Shown here piece after piece: positions 1-6,308 of a stretch of DNA of 7,991 bases. The notes below the pieces were generated by a model, which saw only the letters and a program-made list of their open reading frames with translations, searched no databases and was not told the DNA's origin. The position numbers and the translations under genes were made by a program. This stretch comes from DASZGL01 sp035938875. Lineage in GTDB: Bacteria > Chloroflexota > Dormibacteria > Aeolococcales > Aeolococcaceae. Each line of letters opens with the position of its first letter. Position 1 is the stretch's first letter. The stretch spans positions 1-7,991 of the forward strand of contig DASZGL010000104.1 of assembly GCA_035938875.1 (NCBI GenBank). Direction: 5' to 3'.

Positions 1-1
1 C

Positions 2-1018
2 CCGCTCATCGCCTGGCTGTGCCGCCCCCTGGCGCTGCTGCCGTACCACTCCGCGGCCACCCTCTGGCTCTGGATCGGCCTTGCGGCGACGCTGGTGGGC
101 AGCCTGGTCGTGGCTCGGACGCTCCTCCCGGCGAGCTGGCCACGAACCGAGCTGGCGGTCCTGGCGACGCTGGTCTTCTCGCCCGCCGCCTACAACCTCT
201 GGCACGGCCAGATGAACCCGCTTGTCTTTCTGTTGCTCGCCCTCGGTCTGCGCGGCTGGATGGGCGGGCGTGAGGTCGAGTGCGGCGTCTGCCTGGGCTT
301 CGCCGCGGGCATCAAGCTCGCCCCGGCGGTGCTCGTCCTCCTGCTCCTGCCCCGCCGCTGGTGGCGCGGCGCCGGCGCGGCGCTGGCCACGGCAGCGGCG
401 ACCATGCTGGCCGGGTTGGTCGTGGTCGGCTGGCAGGCGACGTCCACCTGGGTGACCGACGTGCTCCCCGTGCTTGCCAGGGGTAACGGCTGGCTCTACA
501 ACCAGTCGTGGAACGGCGTCGTCAATCGAGCTGCCGACCACGGGGTTCTCACCGTCGAACCGGCGCTGCCGGCGCTCAGGGTGGTCTCCGTGCTGCTCTC
601 AATGGCCGGCGTCGCCGCGGCGGTGTGGGTGGTGCGACCGGGACGGGCGGCCGCTGCCCGGCGCGGCGCCGAGTTCGGCGCCGGGGTCATCGCCATGCTC
701 CTCGCCGGGACCATCACCTGGTACGCGCACTACGTGGCCGTGCTCATCCCGCTGCTCGCCGGGGTCGCCCTCTGGCTCGGGCTGCCACCTTCGCGCCGGC
801 GGCTGCTCGGCGCGGCGACGCTCGTGGCGGCGCTCAGCTTCGCCGCCCTGGCACCCCTGCTGATCGCCTGGTCCGACATGGCCGGCATCGTCCGGGCCAG
901 CCACGGCAGCGGATGGTGGCTGCTGCTGCAGGTGTGCTCGGTGCCCGCGCTGAGCGCCGCGATGCTGCTCGCCGCGCTGGTCATCACCCTGCGACGCAGC
1001 GAGGCGCTGGCAGCGTAG
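2..1018 (+). CDS. GT87-type (DUF2029) polyprenol-linked glycosyltransferase, 5'-truncated
   Basis: The reading frame is open from base 2 with no start in view, so the gene begins outside the window; 338 residues to the TAG are visible. The protein is a chain of hydrophobic helices separated by short Arg-rich loops, the pattern of GT-C membrane glycosyltransferases. Hallmarks of family GT87 are the block GQMNPLVFLLLALGLRGW at about residues 69-86, followed by GFAAGIKLAPAVLVLLLLPR at about 98-117, and NQSWNGVVNR at about 168-177. Known members, such as mycobacterial PimE, move mannose from polyprenyl-phosphate-mannose onto lipid or glycan acceptors on the outer face of the membrane. The catalytic Asp of GT-C enzymes lies in the first external loop, which is in the missing N-terminal part, so activity cannot be judged. 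Usual family length is around 400 residues, so perhaps 60-100 are missing. Donor and acceptor are unknown. It is probably functionally separate from the lipid-degradation genes downstream. Confidence 0.8.
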   Translation, partial: PLIAWLCRPLALLPYHSAATLWLWIGLAATLVGSLVVARTLLPASWPRTELAVLATLVFSPAAYNLWHGQMNPLVFLLLALGLRGWMGGREVECGVCLGFAAGIKLAPAVLVLLLLPRRWWRGAGAALATAAATMLAGLVVVGWQATSTWVTDVLPVLARGNGWLYNQSWNGVVNRAADHGVLTVEPALPALRVVSVLLSMAGVAAAVWVVRPGRAAAARRGAEFGAGVIAMLLAGTITWYAHYVAVLIPLLAGVALWLGLPPSRRRLLGAATLVAALSFAALAPLLIAWSDMAGIVRASHGSGWWLLLQVCSVPALSAAMLLAALVITLRRSEALAA

Positions 1019-1040
1019 AAGGTCGCCGAGGCGGGATACT

Positions 1041-1060
1041 CGGCGTTCGATCGAGCGCCG
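1041..1060. terminator. Possible hairpin after the glycosyltransferase gene
   Basis: A 20-base inverted repeat lies 23 bases after the glycosyltransferase stop. It forms an 8-bp stem (one T-G wobble) around the loop GATC, with the palindrome TCGATCGA at its centre. It is GC-rich but no T-run follows, so it is not a standard intrinsic terminator. It could slow transcription between the two genes or be a chance structure in GC-rich DNA. Confidence 0.25.
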
Positions 1061-1101
1061 CGCCGGCCCACCTGAGCGAGCCGCGCGTCAACCGGTGTCC
1101 T

Positions 1102-1109
1102 GGAGGTGA
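1102..1109 (+). promoter_or_regulatory. Strong ribosome binding site of the enoyl-CoA hydratase gene
   Basis: GGAGGTGA is a near-perfect complement to the 3' end of 16S rRNA. The GGAGG core ends 6 bases before the GTG at 1113, which fixes the GTG as the start. Confidence 0.75.
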
Positions 1110-1112
1110 GCT

Positions 1113-1880
1113 GTGTCGGATGTCGTCCGCACCGAGCGTCGCGGGTCGTACTGGCTGATCACCATCGACCACCCCCCGGCCAACACCATCAGCGGAGCGG
1201 TCATCGAGGGTCTGAGCGACGCCTTCTCGGCGGCAGCGGCCGACACCCAGGCCCGGGTCGCCATCCTCACCGGAGCGGGCACACGCTTCTTCGCCGCAGG
1301 GGCCGATATCAGGGAGTTCCCCAGGGGTGAGGGCGAGACCCCGGTGGAGAAGGGCCAGGCGCTGACCCTGGCGATGGAGGCGCTGCCCATCGTCACCATC
1401 GCCGCGGTCAACGGCATCGCCTTCGGCGGCGGCTGCGAGCTGGCCATGGCCTGTGACGTGCGCATCGCCGCGTCGAGCGCCAGCTTCGGCCAGCCGGAGA
1501 TCAAGCTGGGGCTCATCCCCGGCTGGGGCGGCACCCAGCGGCTGCCGCGCCTGATCGGCCGAGCCCAGGCGATGCCGCTGCTGCTCGGCGGCGACCCGAT
1601 CGACGCGGCGACGGCCCTGAAGTTGGGACTGGTGTCCGAGGTGGTCGAGGGCGACGCCCTGCTCGACTCCGCGGTCGCCCTCGCTGAGCGTTACGCGGAG
1701 CGCGCCCCGCTCGCAGTGGCAGCCACCAAGCGCGCCGTCGCCGACGGCATGGACCGTCCCCTTCGCGACGCGCTCGACGTCGAGCGGCGGGAGATGAACG
1801 CGCTCTTTGCCACCGAGGATGCACGCGAGGGAATCAGCGCATTCCTCGAGAAACGCGCGCCGTCGTGGACGGGGCGCTGA
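1113..1880 (+). CDS. Enoyl-CoA hydratase (crotonase family)
   Basis: This 255-residue protein, the usual length for a single-domain crotonase, should add water to trans-2-enoyl-CoA to give 3-hydroxyacyl-CoA, the second step of beta-oxidation, in the cytoplasm. The oxyanion-hole segment FFAAGADIREF is at residues 59-69. The second oxyanion segment GIAFGGGCELAMACD is at 101-115, and SFGQPEIKLGLIPGWGGTQR is at 124-143. E109 and E129 match the two catalytic glutamates of true hydratases (rat E144 and E164); isomerases and other crotonases usually lack one. The C-terminus TEDAREGISAFLEKRAPSW is the usual family ending. The GTG start is chosen for its strong ribosome binding site. The EtfD-like gene follows 97 bases later and a 3-hydroxyacyl-CoA dehydrogenase lies further downstream, which supports a fatty-acid degradation role. 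Chain-length preference cannot be read from the sequence; a role in another acyl-CoA pathway, such as short-chain or aromatic acids, remains possible. Confidence 0.93.
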   Translation: MSDVVRTERRGSYWLITIDHPPANTISGAVIEGLSDAFSAAAADTQARVAILTGAGTRFFAAGADIREFPRGEGETPVEKGQALTLAMEALPIVTIAAVNGIAFGGGCELAMACDVRIAASSASFGQPEIKLGLIPGWGGTQRLPRLIGRAQAMPLLLGGDPIDAATALKLGLVSEVVEGDALLDSAVALAERYAERAPLAVAATKRAVADGMDRPLRDALDVERREMNALFATEDAREGISAFLEKRAPSWTGR

Positions 1881-1905
1881 ATCCGGCCGCGCCCTGACCG
1901 ATTCC

Positions 1906-1911
1906 TATAAT
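1906..1911 (+). promoter_or_regulatory. Candidate -10 box upstream of the EtfD-like gene
   Basis: TATAAT is a perfect sigma-70-type -10 hexamer in an otherwise GC-rich gap, 66 bases before the GTG start of the Fe-S gene. No convincing -35 hexamer is seen 16-18 bases upstream. It is followed by CCCCCGCCGA, which resembles the bases after the -10 candidate at 6260. If it is used, the Fe-S oxidoreductase gene has its own promoter and need not be read through from the hydratase. Confidence 0.4.
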
Positions 1912-1928
1912 CCCCCGCCGACGGGGGA
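1911..1928. terminator. Perfect 7-bp inverted repeat between hydratase and EtfD-like genes
   Basis: TCCCCCG and CGGGGGA form a perfect 7-bp GC-rich stem with the 4-base loop CCGA, starting 30 bases after the hydratase stop. There is no T-tract after it, so termination is uncertain. Its left arm shares the final T of the TATAAT at 1906-1911, so an operator or initiation-region role is equally possible. Confidence 0.35.
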
Positions 1929-1964
1929 GCTGCGTCCGCGCTCAGCCTGACAGGGCAGCGGTAT

Positions 1965-1970
1965 GGGAGG
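1965..1970 (+). promoter_or_regulatory. Ribosome binding site favouring the GTG start at 1978
   Basis: GGGAGG ends 7 bases before the in-frame GTG at 1978, ideal spacing. The upstream in-frame ATG at 1963 overlaps this site by its last base and has only a weak purine stretch (CAGGGCAGC) before it. The site therefore argues for initiation at 1978. Confidence 0.55.
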
Positions 1971-1977
1971 CTCGTCG

Positions 1978-4164
1978 GTGACCGCTGTGCTCAGCCCCAT
2001 CGCGCTGGTCGCGCTGGTGGGCACCTCGGCGACGCTCACCGCGCTGCGCTGGCGAAAGCTGGTGGCGCTGATGCGCTCGGCACAGCGCAGCGATCCGCGA
2101 TTCGACCGTCCCGGCAGCCGGTTCGGTTCCCTGCTCAAGTACGTTGTCGCCCAGGCGCGGATGCTCCGCTGGCCCTACAGCGGTGTTCTTCATCTGCTCA
2201 TCTTCTACGGCTTCGTATTGCTGCTCAGCGCGATCCTCCAGGGGATCGTCGAAGCGCTATGGCAGGGATTCCATTTCAACGACGTCCCCACCAGCAGTGC
2301 CATCGCGCTGAGCCAGGACATCTTCTGGGTGCTGGTCGTCACCGGCGTGGTCATGGCGCTGGTCAACCGACTTGTGGTCAACCCTGGCCGTTTCAGGGGA
2401 AGTCACAAGGGCGACGCGGTGCTGATCCTGGTGTGGATCGGCACCCTGGTGACGATGATGGAGCTGGACTACGCCACCAAGATCGCCCAGGGACGTCCCC
2501 CCGAGGCGCTGGCTTCGTGGCGACCCGCGGCTTCGGCCATCTCACGCATCTTCGAGCCCCTCGGCGCCGGCAGCCGCGCCCTGATGGTGTTCCACGGCAT
2601 CTTCTTCTGGGCCCACCTCATCCTGGTCTTCGGCTTCCTCGTCTACCTGGGCTACAGCAAGCATCTCCACATCATCACCTCGGTGCCCAACGTCGCCTTC
2701 CGCAGCCTGCAGCCCAAGGGGCGCCTGGCGCCGCTCGACCTTGAGGCCGAGGACGTCGATCACTTCGGTGTCAGCAAGCTCGAGCACTTCTCCTGGAAGG
2801 ACATGCTCGACATGTACACCTGCACCGAGTGCGGACGCTGCCAGACGCACTGTCCCGCCTACAACACCGGCAAGCCGCTCTCCCCGAAGACGCTGATCAC
2901 CGACCTACGTGACCACGCCTACGAGCAGCTCGCGGGAGGCTATGCAGCGTCGACACACCACGCGCATGAGCTCGACGGGATGTGGGTCACAGGAGGCGAC
3001 GGCGACGGTGACGGTGCCACTGGTGGCGAGCCACTGCCGGGTCACTTCCAACCCTCGTGGCTCTCACCCGATGACGTGAAGGCTGCGGTCGAGCGCAACG
3101 GCGGCACCGACCGGCCGTTGATCGCCGGCACCATCCTCGAGGAGACACTGTGGTCGTGCACCACGTGTGGAGCCTGCATGGATCAGTGCCCGGTGCTCAT
3201 CGAGCACGTTCCCAAGATCCTCGACATGCGCCGCTCCCTGGTCCTCGAGGAGGGGCGCATGCCCAAGCAGGCCGAGGCCGCGCTGCGCTCCATCGAAAAC
3301 GTCGCCAATCCGTACGGCATCTCGCACCAGACCCGCGCCGACTGGGCCAAGGACCTCGGCGTGCAGTTCGTCGCCGACAAGCCCGATGCCGAGTATCTCT
3401 ACTGGGTGGGCTGCGCGGCATCGTTCGACGACCGCGCCAAGACCATCGCCACCGCGCTGGTCAAGATCCTGCAGGCCGGGAGCGTCGACTTCGCCATCCT
3501 GGGGACCGAGGAGAAGTGCACCGGTGACCCGGCGCGGCGCATCGGCAACGAGTACCTCTTCCAAGAGCGGGCCAAGGACAACGTCGAGACGCTGAAGCGG
3601 TACTCCGTCCGCAAGATCATCGCCTCCTGCCCGCACTGCTTCAACACCTTTGCCAACGAGTACAAGGATTTCGGCGGCGACTACGAGGTGATGCACCACA
3701 CCCAGATCATCGACCAGCTGCTCCGCTCGGGGCGGATCACCCTGGACAAGGTGCAGGACGAGACCATCACCTACCACGACTCCTGTTACCTGGGACGTTG
3801 GAACGACATCTTCGCGCCGCCACGCGACATCCTCGAACGCATTCCCGGGCTTCGCGTCGTCGAGATGGCGCGCAGCCGCAGTGAGGGGATGTGTTGCGGT
3901 GCAGGCGGCGGGCGGATGTGGATGGAGGAGGAGCAGCCGCGGGTCAACCACAAGCGCGTCGACCAGGCCGTGGCGACGCAGGCGAGCAAGGTGGCGACAG
4001 CCTGTCCCTTCTGCCTGTCGATGTTCGACGAGGGAATCGCCACCCGCCAGGTCGGAGACCGGATCGCCGTCGACGACGTCGCGGTCTACGTCGCCCGCTC
4101 GCTGAAACACGCCGACACCACCCCGACGAGCGCGCCCGCGGCGACGACGGAGAACCTGACCTGA
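1978..4164 (+). CDS. etfD: Membrane-bound (Fe-S) oxidoreductase, EtfD/FadF-type ETF:quinone oxidoreductase
   Basis: The 728-residue protein (733 if the ATG at 1963 is used) probably takes electrons from reduced electron-transfer flavoprotein, charged by acyl-CoA dehydrogenases, and passes them to menaquinone at the membrane. About five membrane helices lie near residues 5-23, 70-94, 114-131, 146-161 and 201-225, a NarI-like module. Histidines 72, 206, 213, 229 and 231 are in or next to helices and could bind haem b. Two [4Fe-4S] motifs follow: CTECGRCQTHCP with Cys 282, 285, 288, 292, and CTTCGACMDQCP with Cys 394, 397, 400, 404. Then come two CCG-type domains: Cys 479, 514, 551, 554, with EKCTGD replacing a true CCG, and Cys 603, 639, 640, 676, 679, with CCGAGGGRMW intact. 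This order and the WSCTTCGAC and EKCTGDPARR stretches match mycobacterial EtfD as I recall it, and Bacillus FadF. Adjacent beta-oxidation genes agree. Electron-transfer-flavoprotein genes are not in the window. HdrD or glycolate-oxidase GlcF-like proteins are less likely because they lack this membrane module. Confidence 0.87.
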   Translation: MTAVLSPIALVALVGTSATLTALRWRKLVALMRSAQRSDPRFDRPGSRFGSLLKYVVAQARMLRWPYSGVLHLLIFYGFVLLLSAILQGIVEALWQGFHFNDVPTSSAIALSQDIFWVLVVTGVVMALVNRLVVNPGRFRGSHKGDAVLILVWIGTLVTMMELDYATKIAQGRPPEALASWRPAASAISRIFEPLGAGSRALMVFHGIFFWAHLILVFGFLVYLGYSKHLHIITSVPNVAFRSLQPKGRLAPLDLEAEDVDHFGVSKLEHFSWKDMLDMYTCTECGRCQTHCPAYNTGKPLSPKTLITDLRDHAYEQLAGGYAASTHHAHELDGMWVTGGDGDGDGATGGEPLPGHFQPSWLSPDDVKAAVERNGGTDRPLIAGTILEETLWSCTTCGACMDQCPVLIEHVPKILDMRRSLVLEEGRMPKQAEAALRSIENVANPYGISHQTRADWAKDLGVQFVADKPDAEYLYWVGCAASFDDRAKTIATALVKILQAGSVDFAILGTEEKCTGDPARRIGNEYLFQERAKDNVETLKRYSVRKIIASCPHCFNTFANEYKDFGGDYEVMHHTQIIDQLLRSGRITLDKVQDETITYHDSCYLGRWNDIFAPPRDILERIPGLRVVEMARSRSEGMCCGAGGGRMWMEEEQPRVNHKRVDQAVATQASKVATACPFCLSMFDEGIATRQVGDRIAVDDVAVYVARSLKHADTTPTSAPAATTENLT

Positions 4165-4244
4165 GAACGGACGGCACCGCCACGGCAGATGCGCCCGTCG
4201 ACTCCTTCGGCCAGGCCGAGGGTCCTGCCGGCGCAGCGGTCGCG

Positions 4245-5117
4245 GTGCGCCACAGCGTTCCCCTGCGGCCCCGCTACCTGCGCCTCGCCGGTCTGCGCGT
4301 CAGCTACGTCGACACCGGTAGCGGACCCGTCGTCCTCCTGCTTCACGGCTTGGGACACAGCATCCACGGCTGGCGCAAGAACATCGACCCCCTGGCCCGG
4401 GCCGGCTACCGGGTGATGGCCATCGACCTCCCCGGCTTCGGCTTCTCCGACTCCCCGGAGCAGTACAGCCTCGAGCTCTACACCGCGCTGCTGCGCGATT
4501 GGCTCGACCTCCACTGCATCGATCGTGCCGCGGTTGTCGGCAACTCGATGGGCGGCCTAATCACCGCGTCCTTCGCCGGCATGGCCCCCGACCGCGTCGC
4601 CGCAGCTGTCCTGGTCGATCCCGCAGGGTTCGGACGGGAGCAGTCCTTGCTGTTTCGCCTCGCCGCAGGCCTGGCTCCAGCGACCGTTCGGATCTTCATC
4701 CGGCAGAAGGCGACCGAACGGCGGGTGCGTCGCGGGCTGCGATATGTCTACGCCAACCCCGCGCTCATCGAGGACGAGGAGGTCGCGCACATCCTCGAGT
4801 ACGCGTCGCAACCCGGATTCCGCCATGCCATCGCCACCATCGGGCGGCGCAGCGCGGGATTGCGTGGCATGCGGCCGGCGCTGGGACTCGGTGATCTGCC
4901 GGAGGCGATCGACGTTCCCACGCTGGTGCTCTGGGGTGATCGCGATCGCCTGGTGCCGGTATCGCACGCCGAGGCCGTGCGGGCCCTGGTCAGCAACGCG
5001 GAGCTGACCGTGTTCGAGAACTGCGGGCACTGTCCGATGATGGAGGTGCCCGACGCGTTCAACGCCCGCGTGCTTCAGTTTCTCGCCAGCCACCTACCCG
5101 CCGACGGCGGCGGCTGA
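4245..5117 (+). CDS. Alpha/beta-fold hydrolase, esterase/lipase-like
   Basis: A 290-residue single-domain alpha/beta hydrolase. The oxyanion-hole strand end LLLHGLGHS is at about residues 31-39, and the nucleophile elbow GNSMGG at 99-104 puts the nucleophile at S101. LWGDRDRLVP at 229-238 gives D234, and NCGHCPMMEVP at 259-269 gives H262, so the triad is complete and the enzyme should be active. The lid region at about 131-220 is Arg-rich. GNSMGG and the overall layout resemble the carbon-carbon (MhpC-like) hydrolases and also lipases or esterases; substrate cannot be assigned. Position right after the EtfD-like gene suggests it may release acyl chains for oxidation, which is inference. GTG 4245 is the first normal start in frame after the upstream stop, and the fold begins soon after it (RYLRLAGLRVSYVDTG), but no good ribosome site precedes it. 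A CTG at 4161 overlapping the upstream TGA is an alternative that would add 28 residues. No signal peptide is seen from either start. The next gene is convergent. Confidence 0.85.
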   Translation: MRHSVPLRPRYLRLAGLRVSYVDTGSGPVVLLLHGLGHSIHGWRKNIDPLARAGYRVMAIDLPGFGFSDSPEQYSLELYTALLRDWLDLHCIDRAAVVGNSMGGLITASFAGMAPDRVAAAVLVDPAGFGREQSLLFRLAAGLAPATVRIFIRQKATERRVRRGLRYVYANPALIEDEEVAHILEYASQPGFRHAIATIGRRSAGLRGMRPALGLGDLPEAIDVPTLVLWGDRDRLVPVSHAEAVRALVSNAELTVFENCGHCPMMEVPDAFNARVLQFLASHLPADGGG

Positions 5118-5130
5118 GACTCAGCCTCCG
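5108..5130. terminator. Palindrome spanning the stop codons of two convergent genes
   Basis: GGCTGAGACTCAGCC at 5112-5126 is a 7-bp perfect inverted repeat around one central base. As RNA it folds as a 6-bp stem with loop GAC, and flanking CGG/CCG add 3 bp beyond one mismatch. The TGA at 5115-5117 (hydrolase) and the TGA of the minus-strand gene (5121-5123) sit symmetrically in the two arms. It is placed to act as a shared two-way terminator, but neither side has a T-run. Confidence 0.4.
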
Positions 5131-6101
5131 GCGCAGCCAGGAGCCGGGGTCCCGGTGGGCGTCGCCGAGGACTCGGTCGTCGTCGTGCCCGTCGCTGTCG
5201 TCGCTGTCGACGAGGAAGGCGTCGCTCCCGCCACCGGCGACGCGGATGCGGCCGGCGTTGGCGACTCCGACGGCAACGGTGTCGGCGTTGGCGACACCTT
5301 TGGCTCGGCGCCGAACTTGATGCTGCTGTTGACCCGGCTGATGAGTGGGTCGAGGTCGGTGATGGCGCCGGCGCCGAAGGCCACGTAGGTGATGGTGTAG
5401 CCGATCTTGTCGTGCACCAGCACGAAGATCACCGATCTCGCCTTGTCACCGGTCTGCTCGAAGGTCGCCGCCGAGCGGATTGCGGTGACGTCGGCGATCT
5501 TCACCTCGGTCACCGGGCATGGCGTCGGTGGGTACGCCGCCGACGACAGTCCGGTCTCGTCCTTCCAGTGCGCCGTCAGGATGTCACTGGTGGCGCCTCC
5601 CGCGACGATGCGCCGGAACACCACCTTGGTCCTGCCGCCGGGGTCGGAGACGTTGAACTGCGGAGGGTCGACTTCGTTGTCACCGTTGTAGTTCCACCCC
5701 GCGGGCCCGTCGAAGGTGATCGGCGCGACAGGTACGGTGGACTCCTGGACGAAGGAGAGACCGACCACCGCCGCATTGCCGCCGGCGTTGGAGACGATGA
5801 CGGCGATGACGGCTGCGATGATGAACGGGCTCAGGCCGATCGGCGCAAGCCAGGCCCGGTGAATCGGCTTGCCACTGGTCTCCAGGCTGGCCATCTGGTC
5901 GCTGGTGGCGGGGCGGCGAAAGCCGCACTTGCGGCAGACCAGGACGCGGCGCCGCCGCACCGGGAAGAACCGATAGAAGAGGAGCGCCACGAAGCTCATC
6001 TCGTCGACGACGTCCTGGGCGGCGTGCTCGTGACAGTTGGGACAGTCGAGCCAGCCCGCGCCCCGGACGCGGTCGGAGTGTCGGATCCCGGCGAAGAACA
6101 T
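5121..6101 (-). CDS. Zinc-ribbon, single-TM protein with extracytoplasmic domain and Ser/Thr/Pro tail
   Basis: No named family is recognised for the whole 326-residue protein. The N-terminus, MFFAGIRHSDRVRGAG then CPNC (Cys 20, 23) and CRKC (Cys 56, 59), has the layout of small zinc-ribbon proteins that begin MFF..G, with an aromatic segment (FVALLFYRFFP) between the Cys pairs. One membrane helix follows at about 85-104. Residues about 128-263 form a beta-rich domain starting ITFDGPAGWNY and ending DPLISRVNSSIKF, which recalls the PsbP/Mog1-like (DUF1795-type) fold; this is a weak, by-eye resemblance. Residues 270-321 are almost only Ser, Thr, Pro, Ala and Gly, and the protein ends CAGG. Expected topology is ribbon inside, domain and tail outside. 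The start at 6101 is chosen because zinc-ribbon relatives begin at this Met; a GGGGAG lies 12 bases upstream. In-frame ATGs at 6170 and 6209 would add 23 or 36 residues that look unlike a protein N-terminus. It may be a sensor or envelope protein. Confidence 0.72.
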   Translation of the reverse strand: MFFAGIRHSDRVRGAGWLDCPNCHEHAAQDVVDEMSFVALLFYRFFPVRRRRVLVCRKCGFRRPATSDQMASLETSGKPIHRAWLAPIGLSPFIIAAVIAVIVSNAGGNAAVVGLSFVQESTVPVAPITFDGPAGWNYNGDNEVDPPQFNVSDPGGRTKVVFRRIVAGGATSDILTAHWKDETGLSSAAYPPTPCPVTEVKIADVTAIRSAATFEQTGDKARSVIFVLVHDKIGYTITYVAFGAGAITDLDPLISRVNSSIKFGAEPKVSPTPTPLPSESPTPAASASPVAGATPSSSTATTATGTTTTESSATPTGTPAPGCAGG

Positions 6102-6235
6102 GTTCGGGCAGGACTCCCCTGGCGCGACCGGCCATCTCTCCGATCGGCTGCCGGGCGCACTGTACACCATGCCTGGTTGCAGCTCAGCGCCTCGACCAAA
6201 GGCGCCCATTCGGCCGTCACTGCGGCCTTCCTTGG

Positions 6236-6265
6236 TTGCCCGTCACCGAGGCCCGCAGATATAGT
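6236..6265 (+). promoter_or_regulatory. Candidate sigma-70-type promoter of the SCP2/dehydrogenase operon
   Basis: TTGCCC (6236-6241) and TATAGT (6260-6265) are separated by 18 bases and lie about 50 bases before the first SCP2-like gene, in the gap between divergent genes. TATAGT is followed by CCCGCCGA, also found shortly after the TATAAT at 1906. The match is good for a GC-rich genome but rests on inspection only. Confidence 0.5.
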
Positions 6266-6302
6266 CCCGCCGATCGACTGAGCTCTGCGGTTGCGGCGGG
6301 TG

Positions 6303-6308
6303 AGGAGG
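6303..6308 (+). promoter_or_regulatory. Strong ribosome binding site of the first SCP2-like gene
   Basis: AGGAGG ends 5 bases before the ATG at 6314. This sets the start there rather than at the in-frame GTG-like codon at 6236, which would also place the coding region over the candidate promoter. Confidence 0.7.

Noticed and set aside
508..1158. 216-codon plus-strand frame overlapping the glycosyltransferase end and hydratase start
   Set aside because: It is Arg/Ala/Gly-rich with no domain and overlaps two well-supported genes in another frame.
3064..4110. 348-codon open frame on the minus strand opposite the EtfD-like gene
   Set aside because: It lies wholly inside a gene with all its Fe-S motifs intact. 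The translation has no recognisable domain and is rich in Val, Asp, Leu, Gly and Arg, as expected from the reverse of a high-GC3 gene.
3891..4244. N-terminal extension of the hydrolase frame to an ATG at 3891
   Set aside because: It would overlap the conserved second CCG domain of the EtfD-like gene by about 270 bases, and the translation is Arg-rich low complexity, typical of a shadow frame.
5171..5215. GTCGTC-type trinucleotide runs that might suggest a DNA repeat element
   Set aside because: They are explained by Thr/Ser/Asp codons of the low-complexity tail on the minus strand. There is no unit-and-spacer order as in a CRISPR array.
6102..6209. Longer N-terminus (ATG at 6209 or 6170) for the zinc-ribbon gene
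   Set aside because: Relatives of this zinc-ribbon type begin at the MFF motif, the extra residues look like translated 5' gap, and no good ribosome site precedes 6209. It is not fully excluded.
5412..6281. 289-codon plus-strand open frame opposite the zinc-ribbon gene
   Set aside because: The translation is Arg/Asp/Gly-rich without domains, while the minus strand has a coherent zinc ribbon, membrane helix and external domain.
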